Of a DNA stretch of 13,925 nucleotides, positions 8,086 to 13,925 are shown piece by piece (the first letter of the stretch is position 1; each line of letters begins with the position of its first letter). The DNA comes from JBPBQZ01 sp050955105 (GTDB lineage Bacteria; Pseudomonadota; Gammaproteobacteria; Burkholderiales; Burkholderiaceae): positions 1 to 13,925 of the forward strand of contig JBPBQZ010000152.1 in NCBI GenBank assembly GCA_050955105.1, written 5' to 3'. The notes beneath the pieces are model-generated. The model had not been told where the DNA came from, did no database searches, and was given only the letters and a program-made list of their open reading frames with translations. A program made the translations under genes and the position numbers.

Positions 8086-8682
8086 ATGCCAATATTGGGA
8101 CGGCCTAGAGAGTTCGATCGTGATACGGCGCTGCAGGCCGCCATGCTGGTTTTCTGGCGCAAGGGCTTTGTAGCGACGTCGATGAACGATCTCTGCGACG
8201 CCATGGGGATCCGCTCACCGAGTCTGTATGCGGCTTTCGGCAGTAAGGAAAGCCTGTATATCGAAGCCATCCAGTGGTACACGAAAACTGTTCGCCCGCG
8301 AATCTGGGACCGCCTCGAAGAAGGTCCTAGCGCCCGGAACTGCGTGAAGAAATTCCTTATGACGGCAGCTAAAGCCCTACCGGGCGACGCAGAAGCGCCA
8401 CTGGGCTGCATGGTGTCCATGGCGACAATCGGCGAGGAATGCCCGGAGGCCATACAGGAAGCCGTCAAGAACGCCAGGCTCGACGGCCTGCACCTATTGC
8501 GGTCGCGGCTAGAAGCAGCGGTCGCCGATGGCGAGCTGCCACGATCGACAGACGTCAACCGGCTAAGCCGTTTCTATCTAGGCGTCTTCCAGGGAATGTC
8601 CATTCAGGCGCGTGACGGAGCGACTCGGGCCGAATTGGAAGGTATGGCCAAGCCCGCGATGTTGGCATGGCCTGGGGCCTGA
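8086..8682 (+). CDS. TetR/AcrR-family transcriptional repressor
   Basis: This is a predicted ligand-responsive DNA-binding repressor of 198 aa, typical for the family. The N-terminus GRPREFDRDTAL leads into a TetR helix-turn-helix (about residues 32-51: SMNDLCDAMGIRSPSLYAAF) followed by the usual GSKESLY. The C-terminal helical ligand/dimer domain contains GCMVSMATIGEECPE. Three ATGs occur in a row (8080, 8083, 8086); I chose 8086 because AGAGG (8075-8079) is then 6 nt upstream. A TTG at 8056 would begin inside the operator. The palindrome just upstream and its variants before the next gene indicate that it represses itself and the dehydrogenase at 8873. The inducer is unknown; a small electrophile or substrate of the dehydrogenase is a reasonable inference. 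Confidence 0.93.
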   Translation: MPILGRPREFDRDTALQAAMLVFWRKGFVATSMNDLCDAMGIRSPSLYAAFGSKESLYIEAIQWYTKTVRPRIWDRLEEGPSARNCVKKFLMTAAKALPGDAEAPLGCMVSMATIGEECPEAIQEAVKNARLDGLHLLRSRLEAAVADGELPRSTDVNRLSRFYLGVFQGMSIQARDGATRAELEGMAKPAMLAWPGA

Positions 8683-8787
8683 TCGATAGCTCGTCCAGTT
8701 CGATGCCTCTCACATGTACTGCTCAGTCCCAGCCTCGCGCGCCAATTCCCACCTGACTACTTAAGCGATAACCACCGCAGCCATTTC

Positions 8788-8810
8788 TGTATCAACCAAT
8801 ACATAAATAG
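8788..8810. repeat. Operator-like repeat A upstream of the dehydrogenase promoter
   Basis: TGTATCAACCAATACA (8788-8803) is an imperfect version of the TetR palindrome, followed by TAAATAG. The same 23-bp unit recurs at 8841-8863 with 19 of 23 positions identical. The copies are 53 bp apart, close to five helical turns, so bound dimers would face the same side. Site A lies just upstream of the -35 element. Confidence 0.65.
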
Positions 8811-8811
8811 A

Positions 8812-8840
8812 TTGACGCGTTCAATCGGGCCACCTATATT
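8812..8840 (+). promoter_or_regulatory. Sigma70-type promoter of the short-chain dehydrogenase
   Basis: TTGACG (8812-8817) and TATATT (8835-8840) are separated by exactly 17 nt; each element matches the consensus at five of six bases. Transcription would begin near 8847, inside operator repeat B. The promoter is flanked by operator A and overlapped at its start site by operator B, which fits steric repression. Confidence 0.68.
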
Positions 8841-8863
8841 TGTATCGGTCAACACATAAATAG
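8841..8863. repeat. Operator-like repeat B over the dehydrogenase transcription start
   Basis: TGTATCGGTCAACACA (8841-8856) plus TAAATAG is the second copy of the 23-bp unit. It begins immediately after the -10 element and covers the expected transcription start. Its last bases (AGGA, from 8862) also form the ribosome site of the dehydrogenase. Confidence 0.65.
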
Positions 8864-8872
8864 GATTCTGCG

Positions 8873-9613
8873 ATGACACTACTGGGAAAGCGGGCCCTCG
8901 TCACGGGTGCGAGCAGGGGCATTGGTGCCGCCATAGCGAAGGCGCTGGCCGCCGAAGGTGCGGACGTCGCTATCACATATGAGAAGTCGACGGAGGCAGC
9001 GGCAGAGGTAGTGCACGCTATCGAGGCGCTTGGGCGTCGCGCCGTCGCGATCCAGGCCGACAGCGCGAATGTGGTCGCCGTCCAGGCTTCGGTCGAAAAG
9101 ACGGTCGCCGAGCTAGGCGGCCTCGACATCCTCGTGAACAATGCGGGAATTCTTCGACTCTCCGAGGTCCAGGACATCTCGCTAGAAGATATCGACGCGC
9201 TACTTCACATCAACGTGCGCGCGCCCATCGTCGCGAGCAAAGCCGCCATTCCTCATCTCGGCAAAGGCGGTCGCATCATCAACATCGGCAGCTTCTTTGC
9301 CGACCGCGTTCCAGGAGGCGCAGGCCTTTCCGTCTACGCGCTGTCGAAATCCGCGTTGACGGCCTTCTCGCAGGGGTTAGCCCGGGAACTCGGTCCACGC
9401 GACATTACTGTCAACGTCGTGCAGCCCGGTTCCATCAACACCGACATGAACTCAGTCGACGGCCCCTTCCATGACACGCTTCGCGCGCTTACCGCACTGG
9501 GTCGATACGGCACGGTTGAGGACATCGCGAACGTGGTGGCCTTTTTGGCAAGCGAGAAAGCCCGATACATTACCGGATCGGCCTTGACCGTCGACGGCGG
9601 CGCGAACGCCTAG
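8873..9613 (+). CDS. Classical short-chain dehydrogenase/reductase (3-oxoacyl-ACP reductase-like)
   Basis: This is an NAD(P)(H)-dependent oxidoreductase of the classical SDR type, cytoplasmic, 246 aa. The cofactor motif TGASRGIG is at residues 11-18, NNAG at 89-92, the structural Asn at N114, the catalytic Ser at S140, and Y155-ALS-K159 completes the active site. The C-terminus ITGSALTVDGGANA is typical of FabG-like SDRs. No acidic residue at the end of the second strand (ITYEKS) suggests NADPH over NADH, an inference. The substrate is not determined: proteins of this type reduce diverse carbonyls. ATG 8873 has AGGA (8862-8865) 7 nt upstream. The gene has its own promoter with two putative TetR operators and lies downstream of the TetR gene in the same direction, so it is probably the main regulated target. 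Confidence 0.94.
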   Translation: MTLLGKRALVTGASRGIGAAIAKALAAEGADVAITYEKSTEAAAEVVHAIEALGRRAVAIQADSANVVAVQASVEKTVAELGGLDILVNNAGILRLSEVQDISLEDIDALLHINVRAPIVASKAAIPHLGKGGRIINIGSFFADRVPGGAGLSVYALSKSALTAFSQGLARELGPRDITVNVVQPGSINTDMNSVDGPFHDTLRALTALGRYGTVEDIANVVAFLASEKARYITGSALTVDGGANA

Positions 9614-9962
9614 ACCGTTCGACGGTGGCCAGTCTGAGCACCCGGCGTTGCGTGAATCCGAACCAGCGGCGATGCATAAAAGCACCTCGTAGTAGGAAGA
9701 CGCGCAGCGGTAAGCGGACGTGATTTGCTAACGGACGAGCTAAACATCTGCAATCCTGGACCGCCACTCTCCGAGTGCGATGCAGTGCGCGCATACCCAA
9801 GGAGCGAGCCTTTCCGCCAAGCCTTTCGCAGAGGCGTTTTGCTCGGCAAGTGACGCCGACCAGCGCGGCCATCGCGCCGTACGCCGCCTTCGGTGCGCTC
9901 TATTTCGCGATCTCGGCAATCGCCCTCGCGGTGGCGTCCAGCCGCAATTTGACGCGCGCTAA
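9614..9962. other. Intergenic stretch with no supportable gene
   Basis: No open frame here has a convincing start site and family resemblance. A short hairpin, ACCGT-TCG-ACGGT (9614-9626), directly follows the dehydrogenase stop but is too small and lacks a T-run. Fragments such as YAAFGALYFAISAIALAVASS on the + strand (about 9880-9945) look membrane-like. They are short and unsupported, and may be chance or decayed coding sequence next to the HicB relic. Confidence 0.5.
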
Positions 9963-10228
9963 TCAAAGCCTTGCATGACCCGCTAAACGTGCTTGGCCAA
10001 GTGCATTCAGCGACACGCCGGCTTGTGCGGCTTCGATGGCAAGCGCGCGATGGACGCGCCGGTCAATCCGCATATTGAAGGGGCCACTGTATTCACGGCG
10101 CGCCGGTGGCCGAAAACGATCCCGGCAAGACCCGACGCCCTGAGCAGCAGGTATGCTCTGACGACAAACCGGCGCCAGGCCGTCCCGTTGGACGACGGCA
10201 TCCCGATCCAGCAGGCCGACATACCCAA
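9963..10228 (-). pseudogene. Decayed HicB-type antitoxin gene
   Basis: The minus strand from about 10118 to the TGA at 9963 encodes REYSGPFNMRIDRRVHRALA and then IEAAQAGVSLNALGQARLAG. This closely resembles the C-terminal ribbon-helix-helix domain of HicB antitoxins, which in intact members follows a degraded RNase-H-like domain. No intact reading frame precedes it. Possible N-terminal traces appear in different frames (GYVGL near 10226-10212; PSSNGTAWRRF and LLLRASG in the next frame), suggesting at least two frameshifts. No HicA toxin is visible on either side; the upstream side is occupied by the ABC transporter gene on the opposite strand. The C-terminal match is fairly clear; the N-terminal reconstruction is inference from memory of the family. 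Confidence 0.55.
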
Positions 10229-10271
10229 AGCCGACACAATCAACCCACATTCGACTCGCTCGGAAATCTCC

Positions 10272-12059
10272 ATGCCAGACGCTGCAACTTCCTCGCCGCG
10301 TATCGGCCCCCTGTTTGCCCTATCGCCGTTCCTGCGCCCTTATGCCGGGCGCTGGGCGCTCGCGCTGGTGGCGCTCGTCACCTCGGCGGCTGCGACACTG
10401 GCGTTGCCCGTGGCATTCAAATACTTGATCGACCGTGGCTTCGCGGGCGGTGACCGGACGCACATCGATCGCTATTTCCTTGCGCTATTCGTCGTTTCAC
10501 TGATTCTTGCCGCCGCCACCGGGCTGCGCTTCTACTTGGTCTCTTGGCTGGGCGAGCGCGTCACAGCGGACCTGCGCCGTGCGGTCTACCAGCACGTGAT
10601 GGGGATGAGCCCGCAGTTCTTCGAGACCACGCAAACTGGAGAGGTGCTGTCGCGCCTTACCACCGACACCACGCTGATCCAGGTAGTGGTGGGCACCAGC
10701 CTCTCGACGGGGCTGCGCAATTTCTTCATGCTCACCGGCGGCGTGGCGATGCTGGTAGTGACGAGCCCGACACTGTCCAGCTACATCATCGTCACGCTGG
10801 TGGTGGTGGTCGCGCCGATCGTCATCTTTGGACGGCGCGTGCGGCGCCTCTCGCGTGCCAGCCAGGACAAGGTCGCCAACGCGAGTGCGATGGCGGGCGA
10901 GGTGCTCAATGCTATGCCGACCGTGCAGTCTTACAGACAGGAAGCTTTCGAGGCGCGGCGTTTTGGCGGTGCGGTGGAAGAGGCGTTCCAGACGGCGCTT
11001 ACGCGGATCCGGGCGCGCGCCTGGTTGACCGCCGTGGTGATCGTGCTGGTATTTTCCGCCATCGTGTTCGTACTCTGGCTTGGCGCACAGGCAGTTCTGG
11101 CGGAGCGCATGACGGCGGGCCAACTGTCCCAGTTCATCCTCTACGCCGTATTCACCGCCAGCGCGGCGGGATCGGTTGCCGAGGTATGGGGCGATCTGCA
11201 GCGAGCCGCGGGCGCCACCGAACGGCTATTGCAACTGCTGGCGGCGCGCTCGCCCGTGGCGGAGGAAAAGACAACCGTGCCCCTGCCAACACGCGGACGC
11301 GGAATCAGCCTGCGCAACGTCAGCTTCTCTTACCCATCCCGCCCTGGCAGCACAGCGCTCTCCGAGCTCACGCTTGAAGTGCGCGAGGGCGAACACGTCG
11401 CACTGGTCGGCCCATCCGGCGGCGGCAAAACCACCCTGTTTCAACTGCTGCTGCGCTTTTACGACCCACAGTCCGGCAGCATCCTGATCAACGACGTGCC
11501 GACGCGGCAAGTGCCGCTCGCCGAGTTGCGTCAAGCCATCGGCATAGTGTTGCAGGAGTCGGTGATCTTCTCGGGCAGCGTGCTCGATAACATCCGCTAT
11601 GGCGCACCCGAAGCCACCCTCGCGCAGGTGCAACACGCCGCCGAGATGGCCGCTGCAGACGGCTTTATCGGCGAGCTGCCGCAAGGCTACGACACGTTTC
11701 TCGGCGAGCGCGGCGTACGGCTATCAGGCGGACAGCGTCAGCGCATCGCGATCGCTCGCGTGCTGCTCAAGAATCCGCCCATCCTGCTGCTCGACGAGGC
11801 CACCAGCGCGCTCGACGCGAGCAACGAACGGCTGGTGCAAACGGCACTCGACAATGCCGCGCAGAACCGCACCACGCTGGTCATCGCGCATCGGCTTGCC
11901 ACCGTACAACAGGCCGACAGAATTGTTGTGCTGGAGCGAGGCCGCGTCGTCGCACAGGGGCGCCATGCCGAGCTTCTTCAGAGTTCGCCGCTTTATGCGC
12001 AGCTTGCGGCACTGCAGTTTGGGAAGCCGATGCGGAAGATAGCGGAGCTGGACTCGTGA
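10272..12059 (+). CDS. ABC half-transporter, fused permease/ATPase (MsbA-like exporter)
   Basis: This inner-membrane ATP-driven exporter, 595 aa, is expected to act as a homodimer or heterodimer. A six-helix transmembrane domain fills about residues 25-310 (first helix around WALALVALVTSAAATLAL). The nucleotide-binding domain follows: Walker A GPSGGGKTT at 380-388, Q-loop Gln428, signature LSGGQRQR at 484-491, Walker B ILLLDE at 504-509 and switch His540. All catalytic elements are intact. The frame stays open back to 9993, but those 93 extra residues are translated across the opposite-strand HicB relic and are not protein-like for this family. ATG 10272, with GGAAA at 10262-10266, begins the conserved N-terminus (LSPFLRPYAGRW). 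The family includes lipid and multidrug exporters; the substrate cannot be assigned. It appears to be a single gene, meeting the DoxX gene tail to tail. Confidence 0.93.
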   Translation: MPDAATSSPRIGPLFALSPFLRPYAGRWALALVALVTSAAATLALPVAFKYLIDRGFAGGDRTHIDRYFLALFVVSLILAAATGLRFYLVSWLGERVTADLRRAVYQHVMGMSPQFFETTQTGEVLSRLTTDTTLIQVVVGTSLSTGLRNFFMLTGGVAMLVVTSPTLSSYIIVTLVVVVAPIVIFGRRVRRLSRASQDKVANASAMAGEVLNAMPTVQSYRQEAFEARRFGGAVEEAFQTALTRIRARAWLTAVVIVLVFSAIVFVLWLGAQAVLAERMTAGQLSQFILYAVFTASAAGSVAEVWGDLQRAAGATERLLQLLAARSPVAEEKTTVPLPTRGRGISLRNVSFSYPSRPGSTALSELTLEVREGEHVALVGPSGGGKTTLFQLLLRFYDPQSGSILINDVPTRQVPLAELRQAIGIVLQESVIFSGSVLDNIRYGAPEATLAQVQHAAEMAAADGFIGELPQGYDTFLGERGVRLSGGQRQRIAIARVLLKNPPILLLDEATSALDASNERLVQTALDNAAQNRTTLVIAHRLATVQQADRIVVLERGRVVAQGRHAELLQSSPLYAQLAALQFGKPMRKIAELDS

Positions 12060-12177
12060 TCAAACCGGAGTTACTTCGATGCTGCTATCCGTGTGCGCAT
12101 TTCAAGTACCTGCAGCACGGATTGCCCGCGGCCTGTAAGCGCCCCGGTCTCACCCGCCTGGTGGTGGCGAGGAAGCC

Positions 12178-12528
12178 TCAACAGCGGACCGCCACAGTAG
12201 CCACTATGAGAGCCGAGAACACCAGCGCCGGGGCGAGATGCCGGAACGGCTCCCGATTTCGTAGCAACGTGAAGAGCGCGCCAATCATGATCGCACCGGC
12301 CAGCGTTAGGCCTAAAACTCTCGTTTGTTGTCCAAGAAGAAGTGCTGCACTGAGCAGCTCGAGAGCGCCACAGAACAACTGAAACCATCCCGGGTAACCC
12401 CAGCGTGCGAAGTCGCGCTTCGCCGCGCCGAGTCCTGCGAGATTGACCACCCCAGCAACCGCGAACAGAACTGCTACGATCATCGCGAGAATCGATTCGA
12501 AAGATGCAGTGCTTAACGCCATCGTCAT
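12178..12528 (-). CDS. Small DoxX-family integral membrane protein
   Basis: The protein is 116 aa with four predicted transmembrane helices (around ILAMIVAVLFAVAGVVNL, WFQLFCGALELLSAALLLG, VLGLTLAGAIMIGALFTLL and APALVFSALIVATVA), the size and topology of DoxX-like proteins. The phrase RWGYPGWFQLFCGALELL is characteristic. Members of the family are linked to redox and quinone-associated membrane processes in some bacteria, but most have no known function. The gene follows the oxidoreductase gene on the minus strand with an ATGA overlap (ATG at 12528-12526, stop at 12527-12525), so they form an operon. A second in-frame ATG at 12522 has GGAG 7 nt upstream and is an equally plausible start, giving 114 aa. 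A longer open frame back to 12600 lies inside the upstream gene and is not used. Confidence 0.86.
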   Translation of the reverse strand: MTMALSTASFESILAMIVAVLFAVAGVVNLAGLGAAKRDFARWGYPGWFQLFCGALELLSAALLLGQQTRVLGLTLAGAIMIGALFTLLRNREPFRHLAPALVFSALIVATVAVRC

Positions 12529-13448
12529 ACTCCATTGCTTTGCTGAAAGTGTTTCTGTGCAGAGAGGTCCGCAATCAAGCCGGGGCCGTGGGGTTCCCAC
12601 GCAAGGACTCGCCGGGCATGCTGGCCGCTTACCGTCTGGTCGAGCGCCAGTGCGTCAGCGAATGGCCCAAGCGATTTGCGAGCATCGTCGAGCGGCCAAA
12701 ATTCGACGCGGTCGGCGCCGACCGAGGCCCGAATCGCTTCGCCCATTTCGGCAACAGCAACGGCGTCTTCCGCGACCACGTTGAAGATCTGTCCCGCGAC
12801 TCGATCGTCCCCGCTTGCCGCTCGCTCCACCGCGCTCAGGTAGGCCGTGGCGAGATCATCGACGTGCACGGCAGCCCAGTGGTTGCGACCATCGCCGACG
12901 ACCCTCACGCTGCCGGTATGGCCAACCATGCCGGCAAGCATGCCGAAGACGCCGCCGCCATAGCCGTGCACCATCGCCGGCCTGAGGATCACCGCGGCAA
13001 TCGAGCGGCGCGCTGCTAGCGCCAGCACCTGCTGCTCCACTGCGGGCCGCCAGGCGACGAGTGGTGTCGGGTTCAGCGCCGATGCTTCAGTCGCGGGCCC
13101 GCCCTCCGTATTGCCGTAGACCCAGGTGCCCGACGTATAGACAAACGCCGCGCCCGGATGCAAATGCGAAAGCATCGCTACGGCCGCGGCCTCGTCAGCA
13201 GCAGCGGCGGAAGCATCGTTGGTCGACGCCATGTGCGCCACGCCATCAGCGGCACCGGCTGTCGCAGCGAAAGACTGTGGTTCACGCAGGTCGCCGCCAT
13301 GCAGTTTCACGCCTAGACGTGCCAGCGCGCTGGCGGCCGCCGACTTCTCGTCGCGCACCAGCGCGGTCACTTGATGTCCCAGGCTGATTGCCTTGCGCGC
13401 GACCGCTTGCCCGATGTAGCCCGTACCACCTGTAATGAATAGTTCCAC
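12525..13448 (-). CDS. Atypical NAD(P)-binding oxidoreductase (extended-SDR/epimerase-like)
   Basis: This 307-aa cytoplasmic protein starts with the Rossmann motif TGGTGYIG (residues 6-13) and shows the extended-SDR layout: GHQVTALVRDEKS after strand 2, GDLREPQSF for the adenine site, YTSGTWVYG and later AAVHVDDLATAYLSAVERA, a phrase common in epimerase-like proteins. The canonical YxxxK pair is not apparent: the region where it belongs reads AWRPAVEQQVLAL. It may therefore bind cofactor with altered or no classical catalysis. The start is GTG (13448), supported by AGGAG (complement of 13455-13459) 6 nt upstream. It is the first gene of an operon with the DoxX-like gene, and is divergent from the TetR gene at 13578 across an operator-rich gap, so it is likely repressed by that TetR protein. 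Substrate unknown. Confidence 0.9.
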   Translation of the reverse strand: MELFITGGTGYIGQAVARKAISLGHQVTALVRDEKSAAASALARLGVKLHGGDLREPQSFAATAGAADGVAHMASTNDASAAAADEAAAVAMLSHLHPGAAFVYTSGTWVYGNTEGGPATEASALNPTPLVAWRPAVEQQVLALAARRSIAAVILRPAMVHGYGGGVFGMLAGMVGHTGSVRVVGDGRNHWAAVHVDDLATAYLSAVERAASGDDRVAGQIFNVVAEDAVAVAEMGEAIRASVGADRVEFWPLDDARKSLGPFADALALDQTVSGQHARRVLAWEPHGPGLIADLSAQKHFQQSNGV

Positions 13449-13491
13449 GGCGTTCTCCTGGATGATTGCCTACGAGGTTGATAGTCACATC

Positions 13492-13513
13492 AACGAGACT
13501 TATCGGTCTCGTT
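13492..13513. promoter_or_regulatory. TetR operator 1 in the divergent gap
   Basis: AACGAGAC (13492-13499) and GTCTCGTT (13506-13513) are perfect inverted arms around TTATCG, a 22-bp dyad. It covers the expected transcription start of the minus-strand promoter at 13520-13549. A second, related dyad is 34 bp away. Confidence 0.75.
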
Positions 13514-13519
13514 TTGGCA

Positions 13520-13549
13520 AATCTAAACGAGACCGACCAGTCTTGTCAA
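13520..13549 (-). promoter_or_regulatory. Promoter of the oxidoreductase/DoxX operon
   Basis: On the minus strand, a consensus TTGACA (complement of 13544-13549) is followed after 18 nt by TAGATT (complement of 13520-13525; four of six matches). Operator 2 fills the spacer and operator 1 lies over the expected start near 13513. This arrangement strongly suggests repression. Confidence 0.6.
13526..13547. promoter_or_regulatory. TetR operator 2 in the divergent gap
   Basis: ACGAGAC-CGACCA-GTCTTGT (13527-13546) has 7-bp arms with one mismatch and shares its arms with operator 1. It lies exactly in the spacer of the minus-strand promoter. It also overlaps TTGTCA (13543-13548), a possible -35 for the + strand TetR gene, so one site could control both directions. 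Confidence 0.72.
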
Positions 13550-13577
13550 CTATTCAGCGATCTGTTATTTATCCGGC

Positions 13578-13925
13578 ATGAACACATCCCCTCTCTCCGA
13601 CCTAAGCCCGCTGCAACGCCGTAAACGGTTGGCCATCCTCGACGGCGCGAAAACTGTTTTTTTAAGCCAGGGTTTCGGCCTGGCAACGATGGACGATGTC
13701 GCCGCGGCCGCTGGCGTCGGCAAACAGACCGTCTACCGACACTTCAAGTCGAAGGAGGCGCTCTTCGTGGGTCTGGTGAGCTCGATGTGCGCTCAGGTGG
13801 GTGGATTTCTTGCCAGCGCTCTGGACGAGCCGTCCGATGAATCGCCCGAAGTCGAGTTGCGCGAGTTGGGATGGGTGTTGGCGCAAAGCCTTATCGCGCC
13901 GGAGAATCTGCGGCTTTACCGGGCC
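13578..13925 (+). CDS. TetR/AcrR-family regulator, truncated by the window edge
   Basis: The first 116 codons of a TetR-type repressor are present; the gene continues past the right end. The N-terminal region (LQRRKRLAILDGAKTVFLSQ) leads into the helix-turn-helix at about residues 36-56 (ATMDDVAAAAGVGKQTVYRHF), then KSKEALF. The start of the ligand/dimer domain ends at APENLRLYRA. The phrase PENLRLYR resembles AefR/AcrR-like members with that C-terminal domain. ATG 13578 has no recognisable ribosome site. It is divergent from the oxidoreductase operon; two dyad operators in the gap point to control of that operon and probably of itself. Its helix-turn-helix differs from that of the TetR at 8086, in keeping with the different operator sequence. 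Confidence 0.93.
   Translation, partial: MNTSPLSDLSPLQRRKRLAILDGAKTVFLSQGFGLATMDDVAAAAGVGKQTVYRHFKSKEALFVGLVSSMCAQVGGFLASALDEPSDESPEVELRELGWVLAQSLIAPENLRLYRA

Noticed and set aside
9614..9626. Hairpin ACCGT-TCG-ACGGT after the dehydrogenase as a terminator
   Set aside because: The stem is only 5 bp and no T-run follows.
9775..9978. A 67-codon + strand frame with a hydrophobic middle
   Set aside because: No ribosome site and no recognisable family; the hydrophobic segment is short and may be chance.
9993..10271. N-terminal extension of the ABC transporter to an upstream ATG at 9993
   Set aside because: The extra 93 residues are translated across the opposite-strand HicB relic and precede the conserved family N-terminus; ATG 10272 fits length and alignment of MsbA-like proteins.

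Overview
The window looks like chromosomal DNA of a high-GC betaproteobacterium of the Burkholderia/Paraburkholderia type. This is an inference from the strong G/C preference at third codon positions and from the style of the encoded proteins; no rRNA or marker gene is present to settle it. I found no tRNA, rRNA, CRISPR array, insertion sequence or phage gene.

Layout. Positions 1-389 are a gene-free leader rich in short inverted repeats. Positions 390-6196 hold a compact three-gene operon on the + strand for a tripartite RND efflux pump: inner-membrane pump, periplasmic adaptor and outer-membrane lipoprotein channel, in that unusual order and with overlapping ends. A PagL-like lipid A 3-O-deacylase (6457-7023) follows, closed by a strong hairpin, and then a secreted protein of unknown function (7197-7931). 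A TetR-family repressor (8086-8682) and a classical short-chain dehydrogenase (8873-9613) form a regulatory module. A perfect 16-bp palindrome lies in front of the repressor, and two variants of it bracket a good sigma70 promoter in front of the dehydrogenase. Positions 9614-10271 are mostly non-coding but carry a decayed HicB-type antitoxin on the minus strand. An MsbA-like ABC half-transporter (10272-12059, +) meets a two-gene minus-strand operon: an atypical NAD(P)-binding oxidoreductase (13448-12525) and a small DoxX-like membrane protein (12528-12178). A second TetR regulator starts at 13578 (+) and runs off the right edge. The 129-bp gap between it and the oxidoreductase contains two dyad operators placed on a minus-strand promoter.

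How the parts fit. The window combines envelope and export functions (RND pump, PagL, ABC exporter) with two independent TetR/oxidoreductase switches. The proteins belong to known families. The sequence-level news is mainly regulatory architecture (two distinct operator families with predicted promoters), three departures from textbook active-site patterns (RND proton relay, PagL glutamate, the atypical SDR), and a relic toxin-antitoxin gene. I do not see convincing evidence for a wholly new system.
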